Positions 8,303 through 16,624 of a stretch of 64,000 nucleotides of DNA are shown piece by piece (the first letter of the stretch is position 1; each line of letters begins with the position of its first letter). Source of the stretch: Thermoplasmata archaeon (GTDB lineage: Archaea > Thermoplasmatota > Thermoplasmata > Thermoplasmatales > GCA-001856825); the NCBI GenBank assembly GCA_021792355.1, contig JAJYUV010000002.1, forward strand, positions 124,581 through 188,580. The letters are read 5' to 3'. The translations under genes were made by a program, and so were the position numbers. The notes under the pieces were generated by a model. That model was not told the origin of the DNA. It was given only the letters and a program-made list of their open reading frames with translations, and did not search any database.

Positions 8303-8752
8303 ATGACGATAGAAAACAAGAAAGGCTGGATTTTCTGGTTCAACCCATTCAAGTACGGGACGGACAGATGGATGTATGCACTTCACAGACTCACAGGTAT
8401 TGCACTCGGTCTTTACCTGATGGCTCACGTCTGGGAGACATCAAACATACTGAATGGACCGGTCACGTGGAACAAGATCATGGTAGATCTTGACTACCCT
8501 TTTGGAGTCCACTACGGCCCCTACATACTGTCTGCGATTCTCATTGCCGCAACGTACCACGCTCTGAATGGCATCAGGCTTACCGTAGTGGAGAACGGTT
8601 TGCTGCTTCCGAAGCCCTACAGACCTGAATATCCTTACAAGCCTAAGTCGCTTCGAGGATTGAACAACGCCCTCAAGGTCGCCGTTGCTATATTCATGTT
8701 GGTAATATGCGCTATTGGAATAGTTTTCATTTTCACGGGGGCGATAGTGTGA
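8303..8752 (+). CDS. sdhC: Succinate dehydrogenase cytochrome b556-type subunit
   Basis: One of two anchor proteins of the second SDH. 149 residues with three hydrophobic helices (about 26-45, 72-92 and 124-147). The family motif is ALHRLTGIALGLYLMAH, where HRLTG belongs to the quinone site region. The second-helix motif is YHALNGIRL. Histidines in MAHVWE and TYHALNG are candidate haem b ligands. ATG 8303 is preceded by GAGGTGATT, a strong match to the 16S rRNA anti-Shine-Dalgarno sequence. It overlaps sdhD by 4 bp (GTGA). Confidence 0.85.
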   Translation: MTIENKKGWIFWFNPFKYGTDRWMYALHRLTGIALGLYLMAHVWETSNILNGPVTWNKIMVDLDYPFGVHYGPYILSAILIAATYHALNGIRLTVVENGLLLPKPYRPEYPYKPKSLRGLNNALKVAVAIFMLVICAIGIVFIFTGAIV

Positions 8753-9150
8753 GAGAGTCGCAGGTGATGTTTTTGCAATACCTGACCGGGCTGCTTGTCG
8801 TGGTGTTTGGGTCTTTCCACTTCCTGTTGATAAGCGTTCTGTCACCCAGTCCAGACAAGGTACTGTATGCTTATGGTGGCACAAGCGGTGCCCACATTCT
8901 GGTGGGTGGAACACTTTACTATTCCTGGGTGCGGGCAGTGTACTCCTCTTTAATATGGGGGTCAGTTCTGGAGTTACTGCTGACGTTCCTAGTATTTCAT
9001 GTCTTTAATGGCTTCAGGGTCATACTCTCGGAGATATTCCCGGGAGCACGGGCAGACAAGATCATAACATATGCTCTCGTAATAGTAGCCCTTATAGTCT
9101 TCATCTGGGGATCCAGAACTGTTATTGTAGCACTGAACGGAGGGTTCTGA
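8749..9150 (+). CDS. sdhD: Succinate dehydrogenase membrane subunit D
   Basis: Second anchor subunit, 133 residues from GTG 8749, whose GTGA overlaps the sdhC stop. A longer reading frame from 8707 exists but the overlap makes 8749 the natural start. Three hydrophobic helices are seen (about 8-27, 61-81 and 104-124). FGSFHFLLIS and VFHVFNGFRVIL contain His residues in positions comparable to those of SdhC, so haem b could be held between C and D. Only one base separates its stop from sdhB. Confidence 0.8.
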   Translation: MRESQVMFLQYLTGLLVVVFGSFHFLLISVLSPSPDKVLYAYGGTSGAHILVGGTLYYSWVRAVYSSLIWGSVLELLLTFLVFHVFNGFRVILSEIFPGARADKIITYALVIVALIVFIWGSRTVIVALNGGF

Positions 9151-9151
9151 T

Positions 9152-9955
9152 ATGCAAGAGCTTGTTTTGAAGGGGTTTGGAGAAGTAGTTAAGACTGTTA
9201 CGTTCAGGGTCAGAAGGTACGATCCTGAGAACAAGGAACTGCCTAAATATATGGAATACAAAGTCCCCGTGCAGAAAGGGATGACTGTCCTAGATTCAAT
9301 ACTCTACATCAAGGAGCATCTGGATCATTCTCTGGCTGCAAGGTACTCTTGCAGGATGGGAATATGTGGATCCTGCGGAATGATCATAAACGGAAAGGAG
9401 AGACTTGCCTGCCAGACCCAGGTATTGGAACTTGGAAAGGATCTTATAAAGGTCGACCCAATGGGCAACTATGAGATAACAAAGGACCTTGTTCCAGACA
9501 TCTCAAAGTTGTTCAGAAACCACGAGACAGTAAAGCCGTTCATAATCAGGGAAGAGGAGGAACCAAAGAGCGAGTTCCTTCAGACTCCTGAACAACGCGA
9601 AGAATTTGCAATGTTTACTGATTGCATCCTGTGTGGCTTGTGCTTATCTGCCTGTCCTACAAGTGCATCCGATGAACTCTATCTTGGACCACAGGCACTG
9701 GCCCAGGGATTCAGGTATATCGCTGATAACAGGGACCTAGGTTTCAACGAGAGACTAAATGCACTCGATTCCAAACACGGCGTCTGGCGATGCCACTTTT
9801 CCGGAGCATGTTCGGAGGTGTGTCCAAAGGGAGTGGATCCTGCTCTCGCAATCCAGCTCCTCCGTCAAACTCTCACAACCAACGTTTTCGTCAAGTTCAA
9901 ACAAAAGGAAGCAACAAAAGGTCCAGAGAGAAAATCCGTTTCTGGTGTTTCCTGA
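9152..9955 (+). CDS. sdhB: Succinate dehydrogenase iron-sulfur subunit (operon 2)
   Basis: 267 residues with the classical SdhB cysteine pattern. [2Fe-2S]: C67, C72, C75 and C87. [4Fe-4S]: CILCGLCLSACP (C158, C161, C164, C168). [3Fe-4S]: C214, C220 and C224 in RCHFSGACSEVCPKG. The order A-C-D-B with this pattern is typical of conventional archaeal and bacterial SDH, unlike operon 1. The tail after residue 245 is lysine-rich. It is the last gene of operon 2; the nuoA promoter follows within 60 bp. Confidence 0.92.
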   Translation: MQELVLKGFGEVVKTVTFRVRRYDPENKELPKYMEYKVPVQKGMTVLDSILYIKEHLDHSLAARYSCRMGICGSCGMIINGKERLACQTQVLELGKDLIKVDPMGNYEITKDLVPDISKLFRNHETVKPFIIREEEEPKSEFLQTPEQREEFAMFTDCILCGLCLSACPTSASDELYLGPQALAQGFRYIADNRDLGFNERLNALDSKHGVWRCHFSGACSEVCPKGVDPALAIQLLRQTLTTNVFVKFKQKEATKGPERKSVSGVS

Positions 9956-9987
9956 TGCCCAATATGTCAAGCACGATTCTAAAAACA

Positions 9988-9993
9988 TATAAA
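9988..9993 (+). promoter_or_regulatory. TATA box of the nuo operon
   Basis: TATAAA centred 26.5 bp before ATG 10017, so the nuoA transcript is probably leaderless. It sits directly after sdhB, so some read-through from the SDH operon is also possible. Confidence 0.65.
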
Positions 9994-10016
9994 TTTGATA
10001 AATCACTTGAGGATGG

Positions 10017-10388
10017 ATGAGCATGACCCCTGAGTTGGCTGCCCTTGCTCTGGCAGTCATTATTGTACCTATAATTATAGCGATACTATTGGGAACGGCA
10101 CATCACTTTTCGCCCAAGGCGTACGGGAGATATACTCACGACAACTACGAGTGCGGAGAGGTAGCTGTCGGTGACTTTCAGTCGCCGCTTCCTCTTCAAT
10201 ACTACTTCTTCATAATGGCATTCGTTGTTTTTGACGTTGACTTCATTCTCCTTCTTCCGTGGGCTGGTTCCGTTAAGTCTCTAGGAACTGGAATTTTTCT
10301 GGATGTCGTCCTGTTTATCGCCATAATGCTAGCCGGACTGTTCTACGCGTCTAAGAAAGGATATATGAGGTGGTCCAGTGTCGGATAA
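10017..10388 (+). CDS. nuoA: NADH-quinone oxidoreductase-like complex, subunit A
   Basis: Small membrane subunit of the proton-pumping complex I family. 123 residues with three hydrophobic helices (about 6-26, 65-85 and 92-112). The family loop [20 protein letters not shown] follows the first helix, and [15 protein letters not shown] holds the conserved acidic residues of helix 2. A second ATG two codons later is possible. It overlaps nuoB by 11 bp. Confidence 0.92.
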   Translation: MSMTPELAALALAVIIVPIIIAILLGTAHHFSPKAYGRYTHDNYECGEVAVGDFQSPLPLQYYFFIMAFVVFDVDFILLLPWAGSVKSLGTGIFLDVVLFIAIMLAGLFYASKKGYMRWSSVG

Positions 10389-10836
10389 CATTCTCGTTAC
10401 CTCGTTGGATGAGGCACTAAAATGGGGAACTGGCAAGTCGCTCTGGCCCTTCACCTTTGGACTGGCGTGCTGCGCCATAGAAATGATGAGTGCGATGGGA
10501 TCAGATTATGACTGGGCAAGATTTGGCTCAGACATCTTCAGAGATTCCCCAAGACATTCAGATCTCATGATAGTTTCAGGAACAGTCACAAAAAAGATGG
10601 CGCCGAGAATCAGGAGACTGTACGATCAGATGGCGTTTCCGAAGTTCGTCATCTCCATGGGTGCCTGTGCCTCTGCAGGCGGTCCTTATGTCAGAGGATA
10701 TTCGGTAGTGGATGGAGTGGATCAGGTAGTTCCGGTCGATGTGTATGTCTATGGTTGCCCTCCGAGACCTGAAGCGCTGATTCAAGCTCTGAAGATGCTT
10801 CAGGATAGAATAGTTGCGGGAAAGGTGAAACATTGA
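10378..10836 (+). CDS. nuoB: NADH-quinone oxidoreductase-like complex, subunit B
   Basis: Carries the terminal [4Fe-4S] cluster N2 that reduces quinone. 152 residues from GTG 10378. Cluster ligands are visible: C31-C32 in [10 protein letters not shown]97 in [10 protein letters not shown] and C127 in [10 protein letters not shown]. It is followed by a TTGA overlap with nuoC. The full set of ligands indicates an active subunit. Confidence 0.95.
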   Translation: MSDNILVTSLDEALKWGTGKSLWPFTFGLACCAIEMMSAMGSDYDWARFGSDIFRDSPRHSDLMIVSGTVTKKMAPRIRRLYDQMAFPKFVISMGACASAGGPYVRGYSVVDGVDQVVPVDVYVYGCPPRPEALIQALKMLQDRIVAGKVKH

Positions 10837-11288
10837 TACCGACGGAGAGCGAGTCTTCTACCAAAAACGGGATTAGGGTCGTCTACGTAGCAAAGGAAAA
10901 TATCCTGCAATACCTGAAAGAGAGGAAGGACGAGGGATTCGACACCCTATTGATGATTTCTGGCGTGGATTACAAGGATCACCTTGAGGTCATGTACCAC
11001 CTTCTTTCATCGTCCAGCAGTGCCCATCTTATAGTCAAGACCAAAACCAATGATGAAGTTGATTCAGTGACATCACTCTGGAAGGGAGCAGACTGGCACG
11101 AGAGGGAGACGTGGGACCTAGTTGGGATAAAGTTCAAGAATCACCCGAACCTGAAGAGAATCCTGCTTGCGGAGGGATGGGTTGGTCATCCACTGAGGAA
11201 GGACTATCCGATGGACAAGAAGCAGTATGTTAACCTCGGAGACGATGGAGAGGATAGGGTTTCCTACGAAAAGACGGAGGGATACTGA
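10833..11288 (+). CDS. nuoC: NADH-quinone oxidoreductase-like complex, subunit C
   Basis: Hydrophilic connecting subunit, 151 residues from TTG 10833 (TTGA overlap with nuoB). Family motifs are [16 protein letters not shown] and HPLRKDYPM near the C-terminus. Only one base separates its stop codon from ATG 11290 of nuoD, so C and D are separate proteins and not fused. Confidence 0.9.
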   Translation: MIPTESESSTKNGIRVVYVAKENILQYLKERKDEGFDTLLMISGVDYKDHLEVMYHLLSSSSSAHLIVKTKTNDEVDSVTSLWKGADWHERETWDLVGIKFKNHPNLKRILLAEGWVGHPLRKDYPMDKKQYVNLGDDGEDRVSYEKTEGY

Positions 11289-11289
11289 A

Positions 11290-12396
11290 ATGGAGGACAA
11301 AGTAATAGAAGTCAACTTTGGTCCTCAGCATCCATCCACGCACGGAGTCCTCAGAATCAAAGTAAAACTTGACGGAGAAATTATTGTGGATGCTCAACCC
11401 GTCATAGGATATCTTCACAGAAACGCGGAAAAACTGGCTGAGATGGGTTCTTATCCGAAAGGACTGATCTACATCGACAGGCTCGACTACGTTGCTGCTC
11501 TGAACATGGAACTCGGTTATGTTCTAGCGGTGGAAAGCCTCATGGACGTACAGGTTCCTGAGAGGGCGCAGTGGATCAGAATGCTCATGGTGGAACTGAA
11601 CAGAGAAGCCTCACACCTGATCTGGTTAGGCACCCACGGTCTAGATATGGGAATGCTCACTCCTTTCTTCTACTGTTTCAGAGAGAGGGAAAGGATTCTA
11701 AGGATATTCGATGAGATCACAGGAAGCAGACTTCTCTACAACTATTTCGCCATTGGCGGAGTATATTCTGATGTCACTCCCAAGGCGCTGGAGATGATAA
11801 GAGCCTGGACTGAAGATTTCGAATCTAAACTGGAAGAAATCCAGGCAATTCTTGGAAAGAGCTACATATACGTCAGCAGGACAAAGGGTGTCGGTGTTCT
11901 GACTGCTGACGACGTGCTGTCATATGGTGTTACAGGTCCCATGCAGAGGGCCTCGGGGATGAAGAGAGACGTGAGGAAAAATTCGCCGTACCTGTTTTAC
12001 GACAAGATAAACTTTGATGTCCCGTCCAGAACCGAGGGAGATGTCTATGCAAGATTCCTCGTGAGAATAGAGGAGATGAGACAGAGTGTGAAGATAGTCA
12101 AACAGGTCCTGGAAAAAATCCCTCAGGGTGAATTCTACAACAAGAAGTATTCTAAGCCGATGCTAGTCAGGTTAAAGACCACGGGAGAATCGTACGTTCC
12201 AACAGAATCGCCCAAGGGGGAGTTCGGAATCCATCTTATAGGGGATGGATCGTCCATACCCTATAGAGTAAGGATAAGAAGCCCGAGTTTTGCAAACCTT
12301 TCTTCGATTCCAACGATGTTGAAGGGATACAAGATAGCTGACCTTACGGCCGCTGTAAGCTCTATAGACCCCGTGTTTGGGGAGGTGGATAGATGA
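11290..12396 (+). CDS. nuoD: NADH-quinone oxidoreductase-like complex, subunit D
   Basis: 49-kDa-type subunit forming the quinone cavity with NuoB. 368 residues from ATG 11290; the frame is open further upstream but that part overlaps nuoC. HPSTHGVLR near the N-terminus contains the quinone-site histidines, followed by GYLHRNAEKLAE, MLMVELNREASHLIWLG and GVTGPMQRASG. The Ni-Fe cysteines of hydrogenases are absent, as in true complex I. It overlaps nuoH by 4 bp (ATGA). Confidence 0.94.
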   Translation: MEDKVIEVNFGPQHPSTHGVLRIKVKLDGEIIVDAQPVIGYLHRNAEKLAEMGSYPKGLIYIDRLDYVAALNMELGYVLAVESLMDVQVPERAQWIRMLMVELNREASHLIWLGTHGLDMGMLTPFFYCFRERERILRIFDEITGSRLLYNYFAIGGVYSDVTPKALEMIRAWTEDFESKLEEIQAILGKSYIYVSRTKGVGVLTADDVLSYGVTGPMQRASGMKRDVRKNSPYLFYDKINFDVPSRTEGDVYARFLVRIEEMRQSVKIVKQVLEKIPQGEFYNKKYSKPMLVRLKTTGESYVPTESPKGEFGIHLIGDGSSIPYRVRIRSPSFANLSSIPTMLKGYKIADLTAAVSSIDPVFGEVDR

Positions 12397-13472
12397 ATCT
12401 ATTCTTCTTCCTCATGAGCATCCTCTACGGAATCGTCAAGTTCCTCCACATCAACTTTGTTCCATTCACATTCTATGGGATTCCAGTGGGGCTCTGGATC
12501 GCCTACTTCATAGTTGCCGTTGTTGAGGTCGTACTGGTATTCGCCCTCTCCATGGTAGCCGTCATCATCATAATTTATGTTTTCAGAAAATACATGGCCG
12601 ATGTTCAGAACAGGATAGGCCCAAACAGGGTCGGTATCTGGGGAACGCTCCAGCTCATAGCGGATGTGTTCAAGCTAATACAGAAACAGGACATTATACC
12701 CACCTCAGCCGATAGGACTGCTTACAAGGTTGCACCCTACCTTGTCTTCACTCCTGTCATTCTGGGCTTCATACTCATTCCGTTTGGAAGTGTCTCAATT
12801 CTGAACCTGATGGTTGTTAATTTCAATTACACAATACTGTTTCTTATTGCCTTTATGACAATTGCTCCGGTTGGAGAAATCATCGGTGGTCTTGCTTCTC
12901 ACAACAAGTTTTCACTTTACGGTGCTCTGAGATCTGCGGCACAGGACATGGGATTCGAGGTTCCTATGCTGATATCCATAATTTCGGTAATTATATTGGC
13001 GGGCAGCTACAGTGCGAACGACATCGTTACAGCGCAGAGATTCATCCCATTCATCATTCCTGAAATCTTGGGTTTCATTGTCTTCTTCCTGGCAATGATT
13101 GGAAGGCAATCGATCCCTCCCTTCGATCTTCCTGAGAGCGGAAGTGAACTCGTGAGTGGATTCTCAACTGAATATAGCGGTATGAGGTACGGAATCTTTT
13201 ATATGGGTAATTTTGGATTCATGGCTCTTACTGCGTTCGTAGTTGCGGTCGTCTATCTTGGAGGCTGGGAAGGCCCGATATTTCCGGGAACCATTTGGCT
13301 GGTAGTAAAGGGAGCCGTGTTCATATTCATATTCCTCTTAACCTGGATATCGCTGGGCAGAGTCAGAATAGATCATCTTCTGCAAATGGGGTGGAAATAT
13401 CTTCTTCCACTTAGCGTCATAAATTTGCTGATAAGTGCCGGCCTGGCCCTCTATCTTGGAGGTGTTTTCTAG
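12393..13472 (+). CDS. nuoH: NADH-quinone oxidoreductase-like complex, subunit H
   Basis: Membrane subunit that joins the quinone site to the pump modules. 359 residues with about eight hydrophobic segments. Motifs are VQNRIGPNRVGIWG, QLIADVFKLIQKQDIIP and the acidic loop IPPFDLPESGSELVSGFSTE. Upstream of the first conserved motif is a longer N-terminal region (about 60 residues) containing two hydrophobic stretches. It overlaps nuoI by one base. Confidence 0.94.
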   Translation: MNLFFFLMSILYGIVKFLHINFVPFTFYGIPVGLWIAYFIVAVVEVVLVFALSMVAVIIIIYVFRKYMADVQNRIGPNRVGIWGTLQLIADVFKLIQKQDIIPTSADRTAYKVAPYLVFTPVILGFILIPFGSVSILNLMVVNFNYTILFLIAFMTIAPVGEIIGGLASHNKFSLYGALRSAAQDMGFEVPMLISIISVIILAGSYSANDIVTAQRFIPFIIPEILGFIVFFLAMIGRQSIPPFDLPESGSELVSGFSTEYSGMRYGIFYMGNFGFMALTAFVVAVVYLGGWEGPIFPGTIWLVVKGAVFIFIFLLTWISLGRVRIDHLLQMGWKYLLPLSVINLLISAGLALYLGGVF

Positions 13473-13945
13473 TGTCTGATGATCAAAAATTTCCTGGACC
13501 TCTTCAGGGGATTCCCGGGGTAGTCAAGGGTGTGTGGACCGTGTTCAAGCAAGGTTTCAGACCCAAGGTAACTAGGGAAGTGCCGGAGGAGAAACTCGAA
13601 TATCCCACACGGACAACAGGAAGAGTCTTCCTCAACGTTGAGACTTGCATAGGATGCACTCTGTGTGAACAGATATGTCCTAACGGTACCATAAGAATGG
13701 TTGATTTTCATCACGATAAGAAACAGGAATTTGAAAAAAAGTATCCAAACAAGAGGGAGATTTATCCTAGCGTTGATGTTTCAACGTGCATCCACTGCAA
13801 CCTGTGCGAAGAAATATGCCCGACAGGTGCAATTACTCTGGAACCAGAGGTGGAGGAGGTTCATTTCATCAGAAAGAACACTAGGTACACTCCAGAGCAG
13901 CTTGGGAAAAAGGAATCAGAACTATGGGGGGAGGAGAGACAATGA
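13472..13945 (+). CDS. nuoI: NADH-quinone oxidoreductase-like complex, subunit I (two [4Fe-4S] ferredoxin domains)
   Basis: Conducts electrons to NuoB. 157 residues from GTG 13472. Two CxxCxxCxxxCP motifs: C59, C62, C65 and C69 (CIGCTLCEQICP), and C106, C109, C112 and C116 (CIHCNLCEEICP). With NuoEFG absent from the operon, this subunit is the likely entry point for electrons from a soluble donor. It overlaps nuoJ1 by 4 bp (ATGA). Confidence 0.94.
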   Translation: MSDDQKFPGPLQGIPGVVKGVWTVFKQGFRPKVTREVPEEKLEYPTRTTGRVFLNVETCIGCTLCEQICPNGTIRMVDFHHDKKQEFEKKYPNKREIYPSVDVSTCIHCNLCEEICPTGAITLEPEVEEVHFIRKNTRYTPEQLGKKESELWGEERQ

Positions 13946-14184
13946 TAATATTTTACATTCTTTCTCTGCTTGCCATAATCGCTGCAGCTCTGGCTGCTTC
14001 TAGCAAGAACCTGCTGCATTCCACTCTCTGGCTGACATTCCTGGTGGTGGATGTTGCAGGAATATTTTTCTACCTTGAGAATTACTTCATATCTGCAATC
14101 CAGATTCTTGTCTACGCAGGTGCGATTATAACGCTGATATTGACTTCAGTCATGCTTTCCAGGAGGTATCAGGATGCGGAATAA
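13942..14184 (+). CDS. nuoJ: NADH-quinone oxidoreductase-like complex, subunit J, N-terminal half
   Basis: 80 residues from ATG 13942, where ATGA overlaps the nuoI stop; a frame open from 13924 is not needed. It covers the first three helices of NuoJ and contains AIQILVYAGAIITLILTSVML, the conserved helix 3 signature of NuoJ. It ends just after this helix. The rest of NuoJ is encoded by the next gene, overlapping by 11 bp in another frame, so NuoJ is split. Confidence 0.85.
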   Translation: MIIFYILSLLAIIAAALAASSKNLLHSTLWLTFLVVDVAGIFFYLENYFISAIQILVYAGAIITLILTSVMLSRRYQDAE

Positions 14185-14413
14185 ATTTGCCCTAGTTCTA
14201 TCAGTACTGCTCTTCCTGATCATGCTTTCGTTTATCCAGTTTGGAGTATTTCCAAACGGAACGATTCCCGTCAATACCGGTACCCCCGGCAGCTTCGGGA
14301 TCACACAGTCTCTCTTTACGACCTATCTCCTCCCGTTCGAAGTAGTCACTTTCCTTCTCGTCGCAGCAATGCTTGGCGCAATGTATCTAGGTGAGAGGGG
14401 TGAAAATAAATGA
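14174..14413 (+). CDS. nuoJ: NADH-quinone oxidoreductase-like complex, subunit J, C-terminal half
   Basis: 79 residues with two hydrophobic helices (about 5-24 and 50-70). TQSLFTTYLLPFEVVTFLLVAAMLGAMYLGER is the expected last-helix region of NuoJ (given here as recognisable segments LFTTYLLPFEV and AAMLGAMYL). ATG 14174 is preceded by GGAGGT inside the first half-gene, a good Shine-Dalgarno sequence, so this is a real separate gene rather than a frameshift error. It overlaps nuoK by 4 bp (ATGA). Confidence 0.82.
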   Translation: MRNKFALVLSVLLFLIMLSFIQFGVFPNGTIPVNTGTPGSFGITQSLFTTYLLPFEVVTFLLVAAMLGAMYLGERGENK

Positions 14414-14739
14414 GTCTTTCCAGCATATTAGCGGCACCGATGAACATTGGAGCCGTGGAATTTCTATCTATTGCAATACTTGCAATTGGAATCTATTCCT
14501 TCCTGAGTTCTAGGACAGTAGTAAAGGCGCTGATTTCCGTCGAAATCATGATAAATGCTGGCCTAATAAATCTCATTGGGGCCTCCAGTTACTACGGTAA
14601 CGCTGGTGGAGCGGATATGACTCTTTTTGTTCTGGTCATAGCTGCTGCGGAGACTGTGGTTGCAATGTCGCTCTTTGTTGCAGTTTTCAGGAAGAAGAGA
14701 TCGGCCGGGCTGGACGTACTGAAACTGTTGAGGTGGTGA
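14410..14739 (+). CDS. nuoK: NADH-quinone oxidoreductase-like complex, subunit K
   Basis: 109 residues with three hydrophobic helices. GIYSFLSSRTVVKALISVEIM includes the conserved membrane Glu of helix 2 (ISVEIMINAG), and AAAETVVAMSLFVAVFRK is the third-helix signature with the second Glu. Start ATG 14410 overlaps the preceding stop; the preceding GGTGAAAAT serves as ribosome-binding site. One base separates it from nuoL. Confidence 0.93.
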   Translation: MSLSSILAAPMNIGAVEFLSIAILAIGIYSFLSSRTVVKALISVEIMINAGLINLIGASSYYGNAGGADMTLFVLVIAAAETVVAMSLFVAVFRKKRSAGLDVLKLLRW

Positions 14740-14740
14740 A

Positions 14741-16624
14741 ATGGATCTATCTATTATTCTGACTTACCTGATATTTGGACTTCCTCTGATAGGATTTCCG
14801 TTCGTGATAGGAATCGGATTCATCAAGAAGAACTACTCCATGTATCTGGGAACAGCACTTATTTTCATCTCATTCCTCATCACGATCTTTCTCTTCTTCA
14901 CATATACTATCAACGGCACTATCATCCAGTATAGCTTCAACTGGCTGCCCTCACTTCCTGTAATAATTCCACTTGGCGTCTATGCTGATAACCTGTCCAT
15001 GATAATGGCCCTAATGGTCTCCTTCGTAGGATTCCTGATAATCCTCTTTTCTGTGGGATACATGAAGGAAGACCCCAACAGACACGTCTTTTTCGGTGAA
15101 ATGGTCCTTTTCACTTCATCTATGCTTGGTCTCGTTCTCGCCTCTTCTCTCCTGATGCTGTTCATCTTCTGGGAGTTGGTCGGACTCTGCTCATACCTGC
15201 TCATCGGATTCTGGCACTATAAACCGAACGCAGCATCTGCAGCAAAAAAGGCATTCATAGTGACCAGGGTTGGAGACGTTTTCTTCATAGCTGGAATTGG
15301 TGCTGCCATACTGTATTCATCCGGCGGCGCCCTTTCGATCAGCGGACTCGGTGCAATTCACCTCGAGTGGCAGAGGACTATTGTCGCACTTCTGCTGTTC
15401 GGAGGAGCGATAGGTAAGAGCGCTCAGTTCCCGCTTCACGTATGGATTCCGGATGCAATGGAGGGACCTACCACAGTTTCTGCCCTCATACACGCTGCCA
15501 CGATGGTCACTGCAGGAGTCTATCTCATGGCAAGAGTATATTCCATAGATACGAGCATACTGACTCCTACTGCGCTTACCGTCATACTTTACGTAGGTGT
15601 CGTGACAATAATCCTGTCCGGACTGATTGGTCTCGTAGTAAACGACATAAAAAGAATTCTAGCATATTCGACAATAGGACAGATAGGGTACATGGTCGCA
15701 GCGCTGGGACTTGGTCTTGGAGTGACCAGCATAGGTCTTTCCATTTATCAGCTCGAAGCTCACGCGTTCTTCAAGGCACTTCTATTTCTAGCAGCTGGAT
15801 CAATCCTACACGCAGTCATGAACGTCAGGGACATCAACAAGATGGGTGGGCTCTGGAAGAAGATGCCAGTGACGGTGACATCGATGTTCGTCGGTGCTCT
15901 GGCACTGTCCGGATTCCCAGGCTTTGCAGGTTTCTTCAGCAAGGATAGTATTATCACTGCGAGTTATGGGGTGTCGATATTTGCATGGTCCCTTCTTGCA
16001 ATAGGCGGATTCCTCACAACACTTTACGCGTTCAGAATGTTCTTCAAGGTGGCACTGGGAAAACCCAGGAGCAACCCTGCAGAGCACGCACACGAATCGA
16101 GCTGGATCATGCTTGTACCGATTGTGGTTCTGGCTGCATTCAGCGTTATATTTGGAATATTCCAGCAGGGATTTTACGACTTCGTTGAGAACAAACCAGT
16201 GACAAGTGCATTCGGAATAGCCCCACTCACCATCACCGACTTGGTCCCTGTAATAATTATGCTTGCCGGAATGGGAATTGCCTACTATGCCTGGGGAAGA
16301 AGTTCCACCATACCTGCAAAGGTCGCGAGCGGAGCACGGGATTTCTATCTTCTGGTCAAGAACAAGTTCTTCCTAGATGTGCTTTTCACTAATGTCATAG
16401 CCGAGAGAGGGGTCATTGGACTGTCGGCTGTTTCCGACAGATTCGAGAGGAAGGCAATCGGTGGACTGGTTGATGCTTCAGGAGAACTCTTCCAAAACTC
16501 TGGAAAGGTACTGAGGAAGATTCAGACGGGGCTTGCCAGGCAGTATGCTCTTATAATTCTAATAGGGTTGATACTTGCACTTCTTCTGCTAAGACTTCTC
16601 ATGCTCTCGGGGGTGATACATTGA
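14741..16624 (+). CDS. nuoL: NADH-quinone oxidoreductase-like complex, subunit L (antiporter-like)
   Basis: Proton-pumping subunit, 627 residues, about 15 membrane segments. Landmarks are FWELVGLCSYLLIGFWH (Glu of helix 5), AKKAFIVTRVGD, GAIGKSAQFPLHVWIPDAMEGPT with its conserved Lys and His, SALIHAATMVTAGVYL, and KRILAYSTIGQIGYM. The lateral helix region follows residue 520. GAGGTGGTGAA before ATG 14741 is a clear Shine-Dalgarno sequence. It ends in a TTGA overlap with nuoM. Confidence 0.95.
   Translation: MDLSIILTYLIFGLPLIGFPFVIGIGFIKKNYSMYLGTALIFISFLITIFLFFTYTINGTIIQYSFNWLPSLPVIIPLGVYADNLSMIMALMVSFVGFLIILFSVGYMKEDPNRHVFFGEMVLFTSSMLGLVLASSLLMLFIFWELVGLCSYLLIGFWHYKPNAASAAKKAFIVTRVGDVFFIAGIGAAILYSSGGALSISGLGAIHLEWQRTIVALLLFGGAIGKSAQFPLHVWIPDAMEGPTTVSALIHAATMVTAGVYLMARVYSIDTSILTPTALTVILYVGVVTIILSGLIGLVVNDIKRILAYSTIGQIGYMVAALGLGLGVTSIGLSIYQLEAHAFFKALLFLAAGSILHAVMNVRDINKMGGLWKKMPVTVTSMFVGALALSGFPGFAGFFSKDSIITASYGVSIFAWSLLAIGGFLTTLYAFRMFFKVALGKPRSNPAEHAHESSWIMLVPIVVLAAFSVIFGIFQQGFYDFVENKPVTSAFGIAPLTITDLVPVIIMLAGMGIAYYAWGRSSTIPAKVASGARDFYLLVKNKFFLDVLFTNVIAERGVIGLSAVSDRFERKAIGGLVDASGELFQNSGKVLRKIQTGLARQYALIILIGLILALLLLRLLMLSGVIH

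Noticed and set aside
8441..8914. 157-codon minus-strand frame opposite sdhC and sdhD
   Set aside because: Antisense to two clear SDH anchor genes and without family resemblance.
14160..14190. Split nuoJ as a possible frameshift error
   Set aside because: The second half has its own ATG and a GGAGGT ribosome-binding site, and the 11-bp overlap is like other junctions of the operon, so two separate genes are more likely.
15442..15948. 168-codon plus-strand frame inside nuoL
   Set aside because: Entirely inside nuoL in another frame, with a composition rich in His, Arg, Ser and Cys typical of shadow frames.
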